Positions 39,545 to 49,701 of a stretch of 64,000 nt of DNA are shown piece after piece. The stretch is from contig NZ_CP010979.1 of the NCBI RefSeq assembly GCF_000498395.2, forward strand, positions 3,534,001-3,598,000. The letters are read 5' to 3'. The DNA comes from Pseudomonas putida S13.1.2 (GTDB taxonomy: Bacteria > Pseudomonadota > Gammaproteobacteria > Pseudomonadales > Pseudomonadaceae). A program made the position numbers and the translations under genes. The notes beneath the pieces are model-generated. The model saw only the letters and a program-made list of their open reading frames with translations. It searched no databases and had not been told where the DNA came from. How positions within the stretch are numbered: position 1 is the stretch's first letter; the number at the start of each line of letters is the position of its first letter.

Positions 39545-39866
39545 ATCGCGTGAACCACCCTTTTCTATTACCCGCCTGCACACATGACAGGAGGCGGGGT
39601 GTTTAATCTATTTCATCCTAAGATGGGATGAACTCCAGCGAAACAGTACGACCGTGGCTCGAGGCGCAGACCCGCCATGAACTCGGCAACGACAGCCCGC
39701 CAACGCGCTTTATCCGTGATAGGCCGACCATCCACACTACACCTTTGCACAGCCTTACGTCATCAAGGCAGGCCCCTTGCCCTATGAAAAACGACCATCG
39801 CCCCACACGCAATAGTATTTTGACATCAATCAATATCGATGACACACCAGCGGGTGATGAGGGTAC
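39545..39866. other. Gap between wzz and wbpA without an evident gene
   Basis: These 322 bp follow wzz and precede wbpA. A hairpin CCCGCCT / AGGCGGG near 39570-39598 and a second, TTCATCC (39612-39618) / GGATGAA (39626-39632), are visible. A plus-strand frame starts at 39628 and runs into wzz, but it has no family features or ribosome site. The gap could hold a second promoter of the operon or a short leader. Confidence 0.4.
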
Positions 39867-40913
39867 TCAAGATGGACGACGCCGAATCCAGAGGTCTCTG
39901 CCGAATGCAAACAGAACACCAGCCCCCAGACCTAGCACTGCGCTCAGTACAACGATAAGCGCCCTTTTCGGCTTAACTGGTCGGTCCGGCAGCTCCACAG
40001 CACCATCCTGTTCAAACACATTTATGCTCGAAGGGTCAATCTTCAGATTACGGTAAAACGTGACCTTTTCTTGCAAGGGACGTAGGCCACGGATGAATGG
40101 CTCATCAGAGGCGCGCGCTTCAAGGTTCGCAATCTCGGACTCCAACGCTTTGCTCCCTCGCATGTAGGTGAGCGCCCCCCCCATTGCGGCAGACACTTCA
40201 TCGGTCAGCGGTTGCGAAATGACTGGTGGTTTTTCCAGGCCAATGGATTTCGCAACCAACAGCGCCTCCTTCAACTGGGCGATGCTGTCTTCACGCTCCC
40301 GCCGCGCGCTGGCTTTCTGAGCGTCAATCTGCATTTGCAGATTGTCTGCCTTGACTAACATGTCACTACGATTGCTTTCGAGCACCTCATGCTTGGCGTT
40401 GTCCGCAGCAAGCTCGTTGTACGCTACTACCCACTTAGCCGCCTGCTGAGGGTCGGCAACGGAAGCAGTGACCGTGTAGCGCGTAGATGAACCTTTACCT
40501 GCGGGCGCCACGGTCAGCAAATTGGCAAACTCGCCGTACAACGAATCGCGCGAGCCCTTACGGCTTTCTTCACTCAAGCTTGGCAAATACACATCACGGA
40601 AAAACGCGTAGCGCACACCCTCTGACTGCAATGCCTGAAGGTGAATGTCATACACATCCTTCACGGTCAGGTAGCTCAATCCAGAGTCACCACCACGCCC
40701 GAAATTCAACTGTGCAATATCATTCTGGCTGGGCGGCTCGACGAACAGCCTCGCCTCGTACACTGGCGTGGCCAACAATGCATAAGCAACGCCCGCCGCT
40801 ACAATTGGTGTAGCGACCAATCCCACCCACAACCTCTGCCGCCATATTCCCTGCATCAAGTCGAAAAGTTCGATTTCATCATCACGATTTGGGCGCTGAG
40901 GTTCGTTAAGCAT
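39867..40913 (-). CDS. wzz: O-antigen chain-length determinant
   Basis: A 348-aa polysaccharide co-polymerase. It has a first membrane segment at about 30-52 (VGLVATPIVAAGVAYALLA), then PVYEARLFVEPPSQNDI, a long periplasmic coiled region, and a Pro-rich second segment near the C-terminus (PVKPKRALIVVLSAVLGLGAG). Length is typical of Pseudomonas Wzz1. It sets the modal O-antigen length together with Wzy and heads the locus, as in P. aeruginosa. The ATG has AGGA about 12 bases upstream. Confidence 0.94.
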   Translation of the reverse strand: MLNEPQRPNRDDEIELFDLMQGIWRQRLWVGLVATPIVAAGVAYALLATPVYEARLFVEPPSQNDIAQLNFGRGGDSGLSYLTVKDVYDIHLQALQSEGVRYAFFRDVYLPSLSEESRKGSRDSLYGEFANLLTVAPAGKGSSTRYTVTASVADPQQAAKWVVAYNELAADNAKHEVLESNRSDMLVKADNLQMQIDAQKASARREREDSIAQLKEALLVAKSIGLEKPPVISQPLTDEVSAAMGGALTYMRGSKALESEIANLEARASDEPFIRGLRPLQEKVTFYRNLKIDPSSINVFEQDGAVELPDRPVKPKRALIVVLSAVLGLGAGVLFAFGRDLWIRRRPS

Positions 40914-41169
40914 TTATTCTGATTATCCTAAAGGCCGTCTAACATCATTCAAAAACTGAGCTCATCCATGGTACGGGCCAAGCGCTTGATCAACAGGCCT
41001 CACCATAGAGGTGCGAGGCATCGCGCTGAGCCAATTTGCCCGCATGCTTCACGTGATTGCACCCTACCCGGAACGCCCGGTCAAGATGAATGAAACGAAG
41101 ACGGCTGGAGCTCTTATGATGTCAGTGGTTCCTTGGTAGCTGCGCCCCCCCCAAATCTCTGCTGAATGA
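40914..41169 (-). promoter_or_regulatory. Probable promoter region of the O-antigen operon
   Basis: This 256-bp gap lies upstream of wzz. On the minus strand TTGACC (41079-41084) and TGCAAT (41056-41061) are spaced by 17 bases, a possible sigma-70 site with a weak -10. A run of eight C at 41145-41152 (G on the minus strand) lies further upstream. No ops/JUMPstart-like GGCGGTAG was seen. Confidence 0.35.
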
Positions 41170-42603
41170 TCAATCAGGAACTGAAATACGCGTACTTGAT
41201 TCCCCGCGCGCAAACGCTTGCCCTAGTACGGCTGCCAGCATATTTTTCGAAGTTTTGCCTCCGTGCACCAGCACTATCTCAGTTGGCGCATGCTGTATTC
41301 CGGTCGCGAACATCAATAGGCCGATCTGATCCGCATGCCCTGAATACCCACTCAACGTCATCACCTTCGCCCGAATCTCACAAGCCTCCCCATCCAAGTC
41401 AACCTGCACACCCCCCTTCGCCCCTTCGCTAGCCTGTATCACCGCCCCCGGAGTACCCTTGGCCTGGTACCCCACAAACATCACCTCATGCCGCGGATCC
41501 CCCAGCATGGCCTTGAGGTAATTGACAATCCGCCCACCCGAGCACATGCCATTGCCGGCAATCACGATCGCCGGCCGCCCGGTGCTCTGCAGGTAATTGA
41601 CCACCTGCTGGTGTCGGGCATGGGTGTCCACACTGATCAGCTGGCTGAAGCCGAGCGGGTCGCGCCCCTGTGCAAGGCGCGCCCTGGCCTCGGCATTCCA
41701 GTAGTCGTGCAGTTCTCGGTACGCGCTGGTGATGCGTTGAGCCAATGGCGAGTCGAGGATGATGGGCAGCTGCGACCAGTCGAGCGGATCGCCATCGGGC
41801 CCTGGGCCGGCTTTGCCCAGCAAAGCCTTGCGATGCAGTATGTCCTCGAGCTCGTAGAGCAATTCCTGGGTGCGGCCCAGGCTGAATGCCGGGATGAGGA
41901 TGGTGCCCTTGTCTGCCAAGGCACGATCGATGGCATCTTCCAGACGCTGCCTGCGATCGCCGCCATGCGAATGCAGGCGGTCACCATAGGTGCTTTCCAG
42001 CACCAGTACGTCAGCACGCTCCGGGGGCTGCACCGGGCGCAGCAATGGGTTGCCACAAGCGCCCAGGTCACCGGAGAACACGTACCGGGTATTGGCCTGC
42101 CCCTGCTGAATGTCGCACTCCACATAGGCTGACCCCAGCAGATGCCCTGCGCGCTGCAGGCGGATGCGGCAAGTAACACCCGGGCCCTCGATCACCGCGT
42201 GCCACTGCTCGAAAGGCAGCGGCACAATAAGGGCACGGATCAAATCGATGTACCGCGCCACTTGCGCAGGCTCGCGGCTGATGCTCAGCCTGTAGGCGTC
42301 TTCCAGCACCAGCGGCAGCAGCCGGGCAGAGGGCTCGCTGCACAAGATGGGGCCGCGGAAACCAGCGGCTAGCAGTGCAGGGATGCGGCCCACGTGGTCG
42401 AGATGAACATGGGTGATGACCAGGGCCTGGATGCCCTGTATGTCGAAGCCGAGTGCCGCGCTTTCCGCACCTGGCGTGGCTTCGCTCCCCTGCTCAAGCC
42501 CGCAATCGATCAGCAGACTGGTGGCCGCATCAAGGTGCAACTGGTGGCAAGACCCGGTGACGCCCCGGGTACTACCGTGGTGGGAAAGGCTGGGATATTC
42601 CAT
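41170..42603 (-). CDS. Metallo-beta-lactamase fold, beta-CASP RNase-like protein
   Basis: A 477-aa protein of the CPSF/RNase J-like group. The metal motif H-x-H-x-D-H is seen in ITHVHLDHVGRIP near 60, then FSGDLGACGNPLL and LESTYGDRLH; the beta-CASP part holds IPAFSLGRTQELLYELE, SPLAQRIT and IAGNGMCSGGRIVNYLK, and the end has MTLSGYSGHADQIGLL and VLVHGG (RMMBL). Such proteins process RNA, here of unknown target. ATG 42603 is preferred to GTG 42612. It lies alone between wzz and lapA. Confidence 0.9.
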   Translation of the reverse strand: MEYPSLSHHGSTRGVTGSCHQLHLDAATSLLIDCGLEQGSEATPGAESAALGFDIQGIQALVITHVHLDHVGRIPALLAAGFRGPILCSEPSARLLPLVLEDAYRLSISREPAQVARYIDLIRALIVPLPFEQWHAVIEGPGVTCRIRLQRAGHLLGSAYVECDIQQGQANTRYVFSGDLGACGNPLLRPVQPPERADVLVLESTYGDRLHSHGGDRRQRLEDAIDRALADKGTILIPAFSLGRTQELLYELEDILHRKALLGKAGPGPDGDPLDWSQLPIILDSPLAQRITSAYRELHDYWNAEARARLAQGRDPLGFSQLISVDTHARHQQVVNYLQSTGRPAIVIAGNGMCSGGRIVNYLKAMLGDPRHEVMFVGYQAKGTPGAVIQASEGAKGGVQVDLDGEACEIRAKVMTLSGYSGHADQIGLLMFATGIQHAPTEIVLVHGGKTSKNMLAAVLGQAFARGESSTRISVPD

Positions 42604-42705
42604 GCTGCGCACACTCGCCGGGGCCGAAAATGAAGTGGGCTATTACTCCATGACGGCCGGTGTATGCATAGGTGAGACTTTCCTACGAGGGTGTAGGAAA
42701 TTTCC

Positions 42706-42969
42706 TTAGTTGCTGCTGAGTGCCGCCTTACGGGCAGACTCCCTGATCTTGCGCTTGCTGCGCTGCACGCCATAGGCACCCAGCAACGGCCCGACTGCCA
42801 GGCCAATGACCAAGGCGGCCAATACCAGCACGGCAACCGGCATGGCCGGCGCGGCCCAGCCGAACAAGACCAACGAAACGGCTTGCTGGTTTTCCAGCAC
42901 GAAGAACAAAACCACAGCCGCCAACAGCAGCACGAACACCGCCGCCAGGGCGCGCTTGAGGTTACGCAT
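42706..42969 (-). CDS. lapA: LapA-domain (DUF1049) inner-membrane protein
   Basis: A small 87-aa protein with two membrane segments (~5-25 and ~42-65) and a basic C-terminus (QRSKRKIRESARKAALSS). FFVLENQQAVSLVLFGW is the hallmark of LapA/YciS. In E. coli LapA works with LapB in controlling LPS synthesis through LpxC. It lies 19 bp after ihfB, the usual order in pseudomonads. ATG 42969 has AAGGAG upstream; the long frame to 43257 is a shadow of ihfB. Confidence 0.9.
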   Translation of the reverse strand: MRNLKRALAAVFVLLLAAVVLFFVLENQQAVSLVLFGWAAPAMPVAVLVLAALVIGLAVGPLLGAYGVQRSKRKIRESARKAALSSN

Positions 42970-42988
42970 CAGAATGCTCCTTGATTGA

Positions 42989-43285
42989 TCAGGCTTCAGC
43001 CTCGTCTTCTTCGTTGACCCGGTCTCGCAGCTCTTTGCCGGGCTTGAAGTGCGGCACAAACTTGCCCTCGAGGCTGACCGACTGGCCGGTCTTGGGGTTA
43101 CGGCCCACGCGCGGGGCGCGATAGTGCAGCGAGAAGCTGCCAAAACCGCGAATCTCGATGCGATCACCAGTGGCAAGGCACTGTGACATCTGCTCAAGCA
43201 TGGTCTTGATGGCCAGCTCCACGTCCTTGGGCGAGAGCAGCCCCTGATGGGTGACAATACGTTCGATCAGCTCCGACTTCGTCAT
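42989..43285 (-). CDS. ihfB: Integration host factor subunit beta
   Basis: A 98-aa DNA-bending protein. [47 protein letters not shown] and [15 protein letters not shown] match IHF-beta; the intercalating proline is in RNPKTG. It pairs with IHF-alpha. A good GAAGGGAAAA ribosome site precedes ATG 43285. It marks one boundary of the pseudomonad O-antigen locus. Confidence 0.98.
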   Translation of the reverse strand: MTKSELIERIVTHQGLLSPKDVELAIKTMLEQMSQCLATGDRIEIRGFGSFSLHYRAPRVGRNPKTGQSVSLEGKFVPHFKPGKELRDRVNEEDEAEA

Positions 43286-43460
43286 ATTTTTCCCTTCGTT
43301 ATCAAGCAGCTAGATCATTGCTTAACCAGTTTGTAGCACGCTGGGAGGGATTTGAACAGGGTGGTTCTTGACTTAATAAAAAAATTCAAGATTGAAGTTT
43401 TGCAAGAATGGTCTAGCCGGCCGGGGCAGGCAGGCCTCTTTATTCTGGCCAGCACGCCCC

Positions 43461-43548
43461 CTGTGGGAGCGGGCAATGCCCGCGAAGCAGGCGGCGCGGT
43501 GGATGGCACGGGCTTCGCCCGTGTTCGCGGGCGCGCCCGCTCCCACAG
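43461..43548. repeat. REP pair between rpsA and ihfB
   Basis: An 88-bp element with outer arms CTGTGGGAGCGGGC and GCCCGCTCCCACAG and inner ACGGGCTTCGCCCGT. It is followed by TGATCGCGCTAGC, the same flank seen in type-A spacers of the large array at 3790-5580. The rest of the 43286-43694 gap holds the rpsA terminator and probably the ihfB promoter. Confidence 0.9.
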
Positions 43549-43644
43549 TGATCGCGCTAGCATTTAATTACCAGTAGCGGGACCGGGCCAGCTGATGGAA
43601 CTTTGCGAGCAACGCCTAGTACGCCGAGCTGGCTTCATACAGGC

Positions 43645-43678
43645 AAAAAAAAGGGCGACCCGAGGGTCGCCCTTTTTT
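43645..43678 (-). terminator. Rho-independent terminator of rpsA
   Basis: AAGGGCGACC / GGTCGCCCTT form a 10-bp stem with a 2-4 nt loop, flanked by A8 and T6. On the minus strand the stem is followed by a T-run, 17 bases past the rpsA stop: a classic intrinsic terminator. As it has A on the other side, it may also act in the plus direction. Confidence 0.92.
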
Positions 43679-43694
43679 ACCGATCAAACAGAAC

Positions 43695-45371
43695 TCAGTT
43701 CTGCTTGGCCATTGCTTCGCGCAGCAGCGCAGCCATGGTGGTGTCGGCAGCCGCTTCCGGAGCGTTTTTCAGGCTCTGGATGGCTTCGCGCTCTTCAGCG
43801 TCGTCTTTCGACTTGATCGACAGGCTGATAACGCGGGACTTGCGGTCAACGCTGATGATCTTGGCTTCGATCTCTTCGCCTTCCTTCAGAACGTTACGCG
43901 CGTCTTCAACGCGGTCACGGCTGATTTCGGAAGCTTTCAGAGTAGCTTCGATGTCGTCGGCCAGGGTGACGATGGCGCCTTTGGCGTCAACTTCTTTCAC
44001 GATGCCCTTGACGATAGCGCCCTTGTCATTGACAGCAACGAAGTTGGAGAACGGATCGTCTTCCAGCTGCTTGATGCCCAGGGAGATGCGCTCGCGCTCT
44101 GGGTCGACCGACAGGATGACGGTTTCCAGCTCGTCGCCCTTCTTGAAACGACGTACGGCTTCTTCGCCGGTTTCGTTCCAGGAGATGTCGGACAGGTGAA
44201 CCAGACCGTCGATGCCGCCGTCCAGGCCAATGAAGATACCGAAGTCGGTGATCGACTTGATGGTACCGGTGATCTTGTCACCCTTGTTGAACTGGCCGGA
44301 GAAGTCTTCCCATGGGTTGGACTTGCACTGCTTGATGCCCAGGGAGATACGACGACGCTCTTCGTCGATGTCCAGAACCATGACTTCCACTTCGTCGCCA
44401 ACCTGAACGACTTTCGACGGGTGGATGTTCTTGTTGGTCCAGTCCATTTCGGAAACGTGTACCAGACCTTCAACGCCTTCTTCCAGCTCAGCGAAGCAGC
44501 CGTAGTCGGTCAGGTTGGTAACGCGAGCTTGTACGCGAGTACCTTCTGGGTAGCGGGCAGTGATAGCTACCCACGGATCTTCGCCCATCTGCTTCAGACC
44601 CAGCGAAACGCGGTTGCGCTCGCGGTCGAACTTCAGAACGCGTACGTCGACTTCGTCGCCAACGTTAACGATTTCCGAAGGGTGCTTGATGCGCTTCCAG
44701 GCCATGTCGGTGATGTGCAGCAGGCCGTCGATACCGCCCAGGTCCACGAATGCGCCGTAGTCGGTGAGGTTCTTGACGATACCTTTGACTTGCTGGCCTT
44801 CCTGCAGGGTTTCCAGCAGGGCTTCGCGCTCGGCGCTGTTCTCGGCTTCCAGCACGCTGCGACGCGAAACAACAACGTTGTTGCGCTTCTGGTCCAGCTT
44901 GATGACCTTGAATTCCAGCTCTTTGCCTTCGAGGTGGGTGGTGTCGCGCACAGGGCGGACATCAACCAGGGAGCCCGGCAGGAACGCACGGATGCCGTTA
45001 ACGTCGACAGTGAAGCCGCCCTTAACCTTACCGTTGATAACGCCCTTGACCACTTCTTCGGCGGCGAAAGCTGCTTCCAGAACAATCCAGCACTCGGCGC
45101 GCTTGGCTTTTTCACGGGACAGTTTGGTTTCGCCAAAGCCGTCTTCGACCGCGTCCAGCGCAACGTGAACTTCGTCACCGACCTTGATGGTCAGCTCGCC
45201 AGCTTCGTTGTAGAACTGCTCGAGCGGGATGACGCCCTCGGACTTCAGGCCAGCGTGTACGGTAACCCAGTCGCCGTCGATGTCGACAACGATACCGGTG
45301 ATGATGGCACCCGGCTGAAGATTGAGGGTTTTCAGGCTTTCTTCAAAGAGTTCTGCAAAGCTTTCGCTCAT
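43695..45371 (-). CDS. rpsA: 30S ribosomal protein S1
   Basis: A 558-aa protein with six S1 domains; repeats such as [35 protein letters not shown] and the recurring '[11 protein letters not shown]' are plain. It binds mRNA to the small subunit. The start at ATG 45371 ([12 protein letters not shown]) has AGGA 6 bases upstream and matches the family; a frame to 45425 is too long. Its neighbours cmk and ihfB are the standard bacterial order. Confidence 0.98.
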   Translation of the reverse strand: MSESFAELFEESLKTLNLQPGAIITGIVVDIDGDWVTVHAGLKSEGVIPLEQFYNEAGELTIKVGDEVHVALDAVEDGFGETKLSREKAKRAECWIVLEAAFAAEEVVKGVINGKVKGGFTVDVNGIRAFLPGSLVDVRPVRDTTHLEGKELEFKVIKLDQKRNNVVVSRRSVLEAENSAEREALLETLQEGQQVKGIVKNLTDYGAFVDLGGIDGLLHITDMAWKRIKHPSEIVNVGDEVDVRVLKFDRERNRVSLGLKQMGEDPWVAITARYPEGTRVQARVTNLTDYGCFAELEEGVEGLVHVSEMDWTNKNIHPSKVVQVGDEVEVMVLDIDEERRRISLGIKQCKSNPWEDFSGQFNKGDKITGTIKSITDFGIFIGLDGGIDGLVHLSDISWNETGEEAVRRFKKGDELETVILSVDPERERISLGIKQLEDDPFSNFVAVNDKGAIVKGIVKEVDAKGAIVTLADDIEATLKASEISRDRVEDARNVLKEGEEIEAKIISVDRKSRVISLSIKSKDDAEEREAIQSLKNAPEAAADTTMAALLREAMAKQN

Positions 45372-45495
45372 TTTAATTCCTGTAGATTCGGGCGAAACAA
45401 ACGCCCATAACCACATTCCAGACAATGTGGGTTCGTTTTAAGTAAAGGAAAGCCGGCAGGACGTTGACTGGTGCCCCTGCCTGCTTTCCTGGCGA

Positions 45496-46182
45496 TCAGA
45501 TAAGGTCGCGCTGGGCGATCTCACTTCTGATACGTTGCAACACCTGCTCAATGGACAACTCGGTAGAGTCCAACTGAATGGCATCGGCCGCTGGCTTCAG
45601 CGGGGCCACTGCACGTTGGGTGTCGCGCTCATCACGCGCACGAATCTCATCCAGCAGACTCGACAGACTAACATCTTCACCCTTGCCCTTCAACTGCAGG
45701 TAACGGCGACGTGCCCGCTCCTCCGCGCTGGCGGTCAGGAAGACCTTCAACGGAGCGTCGGGGAACACGACGGTACCCATGTCGCGGCCATCGGCGATCA
45801 ACCCCGGCACTTCGCGGAATTCGCGCTGACGCACCAGCAGCGCATCACGCACTGCTGGCAGCGAGGCCACCATCGACGCACCGGCGCCGACGGTCTCGGT
45901 GCGGATGACGTTGCTGACGTCCTCACCCTCAAGGATGATCTGTTGCAGCTTACCGGGCTCAGCGGCGATGAACTGCACGTCCAGATGAGCGGCAAGCCTG
46001 GCCAGCAGCTCTTCGTTGGTCAGGTCGACGCCGTGGTTGCTGGCATTGAATGCCAGCAACCGGTAAAGCGCGCCGGAATCCAGCAGCTTCCAACCCAGCT
46101 CGCGGGCCAGAAGCCCGGCTACCGTACCCTTGCCCGAGCCGCTTGGCCCGTCGATGGTGATGACTGATGCCTGCGAATTCAC
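45496..46182 (-). CDS. cmk: CMP/dCMP kinase
   Basis: A 228-aa P-loop kinase: [19 protein letters not shown] at the N-terminus, [26 protein letters not shown] and [15 protein letters not shown]. It phosphorylates CMP and dCMP. The start is GTG 46182, overlapping the AroA stop (GTGA), so it is coupled to the aromatic operon; the longer frame to 46224 is within aroA. Confidence 0.96.
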   Translation of the reverse strand: MNSQASVITIDGPSGSGKGTVAGLLARELGWKLLDSGALYRLLAFNASNHGVDLTNEELLARLAAHLDVQFIAAEPGKLQQIILEGEDVSNVIRTETVGAGASMVASLPAVRDALLVRQREFREVPGLIADGRDMGTVVFPDAPLKVFLTASAEERARRRYLQLKGKGEDVSLSSLLDEIRARDERDTQRAVAPLKPAADAIQLDSTELSIEQVLQRIRSEIAQRDLI

Positions 46183-48431
46183 GACTTGCCCTCTTCTGCC
46201 ACGCGGATGCCGACTTCGGCGCACAGCGCCAGGAAGTTGGGGAACGAGGTGGCGACGTTGGCACAGTCATGGATGCGGATCGGCGCGCTGGCGCGCAGCG
46301 AAGCGACACTGAAGGCCATGGCAATACGGTGGTCACCGTGGCCATGCACTTCGCCACCGCCCAACTGGCCGCCATCGATGATGATGCCGTCCGGGGTCGG
46401 TTCGCACTTGATGCCCAGGGTGATCAGGCCGTCGGCCATCACCTGGATGCGGTCGGACTCCTTCACCCGCAGCTCTTCGGCGCCACGCAGCACGGTGCGC
46501 CCTTCGGCACAGGCGGCGGCCACGAACAGAACCGGGAATTCGTCGATGGCCAGCGGCACCAACGCTTCAGGGATGTCGATACCTTTCAGCCTGGCACCGC
46601 GCACGCGCAGGTCGGCCACGGGTTCGCCGCCGACTTCACGCTGGTTTTCCAGGGTGATGTCGCCACCCATCAAGCGCAGGATGTCGATTACACCGGTGCG
46701 GGTCGGGTTGATGCCAACGTGCTCCAGCACCAGTTCGGAACCTTCGGCGATGGAGGCGGCCACCAGGAAGAAGGCTGCCGAGGAAATGTCGGCCGGCACT
46801 TCGATGCGGGTAGCCGTCAGCTTGCCACCGGACTGCAACGAGGCCACCGGGCCATTCGACTCGACCGCATAGCCAAAGCCGCGCAGCATGCGCTCGGTGT
46901 GGTCACGGGTAGGCGCAGGCTCGGTAACGGTGGTCTTGCCTTCGGCGTACAGGCCGGCCAGCAGCAGGCAGGATTTGACCTGGGCGCTGGCCATCGGCAG
47001 CGTGTAGGTCAACGCCTTGAGCTTGCTGCCACCGCGGATGGTCAGCGGCGGGCGGCCTTCCGGGCCGGTCTCGACCACAGCACCCATTTCGCGCAGCGGG
47101 TTGGCCACCCGGTTCATCGGGCGCTTGGACAGCGAAGCGTCGCCCGTCATGGTCACGTCGAACGACTGGCCGGCCAACAGGCCCGACAGCAGGCGCATCG
47201 AGGTACCGGAGTTACCCACGTACAGCGGCCCGGGCGGCGGCTTGAGGCCGTGCAGGCCAACACCGTGAATGGTCACGCGACCGTGGTTGGGGCCTTCGAT
47301 GACCACCCCCATGTCGCGGAATGCCTGCAGGGTCGCCAGTGCGTCTTCACCTTCGAGGAAGCCTTCGACTTCGGTGGTGCCTTCGGCCAGCGAGCCGAGC
47401 ATGATCGAGCGGTGGGAAATCGACTTGTCGCCCGGTACGCGGATTCGCCCGGACAGGCGGCCACCGGGTTGGGCCAGGAAAATAAGATCGTTGGCGTTCA
47501 TAGCGTCCACATAGGCCCGGCGGGCCAGGATTTTACTGAAATGCTCGCGGGCAACCCGTGCGCGGGTGAATACACCCAGCAACTGGTGCCCGTCCCCTTC
47601 AGCGATCGCGTCGCGCAAGGCGTCGAGATCGCTGCGATATGTATCGAGTGTGCGCAGGACAGCGTCGCGGTTGGCGAGGAAGATGTCGTGCCACATGGTC
47701 GGGTCGCTGCCGGCGATTCTTGTGAAATCGCGAAAGCCTCCCGCAGCGTACCGGAAGATCTCGAGGTTTTCATTGCGTTTGGCCAGCGAATCGACCAAGC
47801 CAAAGGCCAGCAGGTGCGGCAAGTGGCTGGTAGCTGCCAGCACTTCGTCATGGCGTTCGACCGACATGTGCTCCACATCCGCACCCAGCGCACGCCACAG
47901 GCGGTCGACCAGGGCCAGCGCGGTCGGGTCGGTTTCGGCCAGCGGCGTGAGAATCACCTTGTGCCGACGGAACAGGGTGGCGTTGGAAGCCTCCACCCCG
48001 CTTTGCTCGGACCCGGCGATGGGGTGGCCGGGGACGAAGCGTGGCAGGCGCTGACCGCTCTCGTTTACAAAAACAGAACGCGCCTCACGGACTACATTAC
48101 CCTTGGCACTGCCGACATCGGTAATGATCGCATCGCCCAGATCGAGCCGGGCCAGGAGGGCCAGGACTTTTTCCATGGCCAGGATCGGCACGGCCAGCTG
48201 GATGACATCGGCACCGACGCAGGCTGCGGCGAGGTCTTCTTCGCAGCGGTCGACCACGCCCAGGGCCACGGCCTGCTTGCGCGAAGGGGCGTCGAGGTCG
48301 ACACCGACCACTTCGCGGCACAGGCCGCTTTCACGCAGGCCCTTGGCGAACGAGCCACCGATCAGGCCGAGGCCGACCACGACCAGGCGGTTGATGATCG
48401 GCTCAGGTTTGGTTTTTGCTGCTTTTACCAC
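46179..48431 (-). CDS. tyrA-aroA: Fused cyclohexadienyl/prephenate dehydrogenase and EPSP synthase
   Basis: A 750-aa bifunctional enzyme. The first ~300 residues are Tyr[42 protein letters not shown] and HLPHLLAF. The rest is Aro[41 protein letters not shown] and [10 protein letters not shown]. It joins two steps of tyrosine and aromatic synthesis, a fusion known in pseudomonads. GTG 48431 ([11 protein letters not shown]) with CAGGG upstream is the likely start; the frame upstream reads through a REP. P. aeruginosa has a hisC-type gene just before it; here only a REP pair is found. Confidence 0.95.
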   Translation of the reverse strand: MVKAAKTKPEPIINRLVVVGLGLIGGSFAKGLRESGLCREVVGVDLDAPSRKQAVALGVVDRCEEDLAAACVGADVIQLAVPILAMEKVLALLARLDLGDAIITDVGSAKGNVVREARSVFVNESGQRLPRFVPGHPIAGSEQSGVEASNATLFRRHKVILTPLAETDPTALALVDRLWRALGADVEHMSVERHDEVLAATSHLPHLLAFGLVDSLAKRNENLEIFRYAAGGFRDFTRIAGSDPTMWHDIFLANRDAVLRTLDTYRSDLDALRDAIAEGDGHQLLGVFTRARVAREHFSKILARRAYVDAMNANDLIFLAQPGGRLSGRIRVPGDKSISHRSIMLGSLAEGTTEVEGFLEGEDALATLQAFRDMGVVIEGPNHGRVTIHGVGLHGLKPPPGPLYVGNSGTSMRLLSGLLAGQSFDVTMTGDASLSKRPMNRVANPLREMGAVVETGPEGRPPLTIRGGSKLKALTYTLPMASAQVKSCLLLAGLYAEGKTTVTEPAPTRDHTERMLRGFGYAVESNGPVASLQSGGKLTATRIEVPADISSAAFFLVAASIAEGSELVLEHVGINPTRTGVIDILRLMGGDITLENQREVGGEPVADLRVRGARLKGIDIPEALVPLAIDEFPVLFVAAACAEGRTVLRGAEELRVKESDRIQVMADGLITLGIKCEPTPDGIIIDGGQLGGGEVHGHGDHRIAMAFSVASLRASAPIRIHDCANVATSFPNFLALCAEVGIRVAEEGKS

Positions 48432-48487
48432 TGGTGCGAACCCTGTTCTGAAATCTGGACAGCCTGTGAAACTGCAGGGGCTGCCTT

Positions 48488-48583
48488 GCAGCCCATCGCC
48501 GGCAAGCCAGCTCCTACAGGGACCGCGCAAATCTGGAGACTGCCGCTGTACCTGTGGGAGCTGGCTTGCCGGCGATGGGCCGC
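48488..48583. repeat. REP pair between pheA and tyrA-aroA
   Basis: Inverted arms at 48488-48520 and 48551-48583 (GCCCATCGCCGGCAAGCCAG against CTGGCTTGCCGGCGATGGGC) around a 30-bp centre. It fills most of the 175-bp gap between pheA and the fusion gene. Confidence 0.88.
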
Positions 48584-48606
48584 GCAGCGGCCCCGGCAAT
48601 CTTCGA

Positions 48607-49701
48607 TCAAAGCACCGCCTTCGGGTAGGAGCCCAGCACCTTCAGCGCCACAGCCTCTTGACTGATCTGCTCGAGCACCGCCTTGATCAGCGGGTCGCGG
48701 TGGTGGCCAACAAAATCGATGAAGAACACGTAGGTCCACTTGCCGCTGCGCGACGGGCGGGTCTCGATGCGGGTCAGGTCGATGCCGTTCTGGTGGAACG
48801 GCACCAGCAACTCGTGCAAGGCACCCGGCTTGTTGCTCATCGAGACAATGATCGAGGTCTTGTCGTCACCGGTCGGCGGCACTTCCTGGCTGCCGATCAT
48901 CAGGAAGCGCGTGGAGTTGTCCGGGCGGTCTTCGATCTTTTCGGCCAGGCGGGTCAAACCATACAGGTTGGCCGCCATGTCGCCGGCGATCGCCGCCGAG
49001 TTCCACTCGCCCTTGACCCGCTTGGCCGCCTCGGCATTGCTCGACACCGCCACGCGCTCCACGTTCGGGTAGTGCGCGTCCAGCCACTTGCGGCACTGGG
49101 CCAGCGACTGGGCGTGGGAGTAGATGCGGGTGATGCTGTCGGTCTTGGTGCTCTCACCTACCAGCAGGTGATGGTGGATACGCAGCTCGACTTCGCCGCA
49201 AATCACCATGTCGTGCTCGAGGAAGCTGTCCAGGGTGTGACTGACCGCACCTTCGGTGGAGTTTTCCACCGGCACCACGCCGAAGTTGACGGCGCCGGCC
49301 GCCACTTCGCGGAACACTTCGTCGATAGCCGCCATCGGCCGGCTGATCACCGCGTGGCCGAAGTGCTTCATGGCCGCGGCCTGGGTGAAGGTACCCTCAG
49401 GGCCGAGATAGGCGATTTTCAACGGCTCTTCAAGGGCCAGGCACGACGACATGATTTCGCGGAACAACCGCGCCATCTCTTCGTTGCCCAGCGGGCCCTT
49501 GTTGCGCTCCATCACGCGCTTGAGCACTGCGGCCTCACGCTCGGGACGGTAGAACACCGGCTTCTCGCCTTCTTTGAGCCAGGCGGTCTTGACCCGGGCT
49601 ACTTCTTCGGCGCAACGGGCGCGGTCGCTGATCAGCTCGAGAATCTTCTCGTCGAGGCTGTCGATACGCACGCGCAGCGCCTTGAGTTCCTGTTCGGACA
49701 T
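48607..49701 (-). CDS. pheA: Chorismate mutase/prephenate dehydratase (P-protein)
   Basis: A 364-aa bifunctional enzyme of phenylalanine synthesis. Residues ~1-90 are an AroQ chorismate mutase (LRVRIDSLDEKILELISDRA); ~95-275 the dehydratase (YLGPEGTFTQAAAMKHFG, VVPVENSTEGAVSHTLD, TRFLMIG); ~285-364 the ACT domain (KPGALHELLVPF, RIETRPSRSGKWTYVFFID), the site of Phe inhibition. Its ATG shares one base with the serC stop (TGATG). Confidence 0.97.
   Translation of the reverse strand: MSEQELKALRVRIDSLDEKILELISDRARCAEEVARVKTAWLKEGEKPVFYRPEREAAVLKRVMERNKGPLGNEEMARLFREIMSSCLALEEPLKIAYLGPEGTFTQAAAMKHFGHAVISRPMAAIDEVFREVAAGAVNFGVVPVENSTEGAVSHTLDSFLEHDMVICGEVELRIHHHLLVGESTKTDSITRIYSHAQSLAQCRKWLDAHYPNVERVAVSSNAEAAKRVKGEWNSAAIAGDMAANLYGLTRLAEKIEDRPDNSTRFLMIGSQEVPPTGDDKTSIIVSMSNKPGALHELLVPFHQNGIDLTRIETRPSRSGKWTYVFFIDFVGHHRDPLIKAVLEQISQEAVALKVLGSYPKAVL

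Noticed and set aside
39628..40056. A 142-codon plus-strand frame between wbpA and wzz
   Set aside because: It overlaps wzz antisense, has no ribosome site and no family features.
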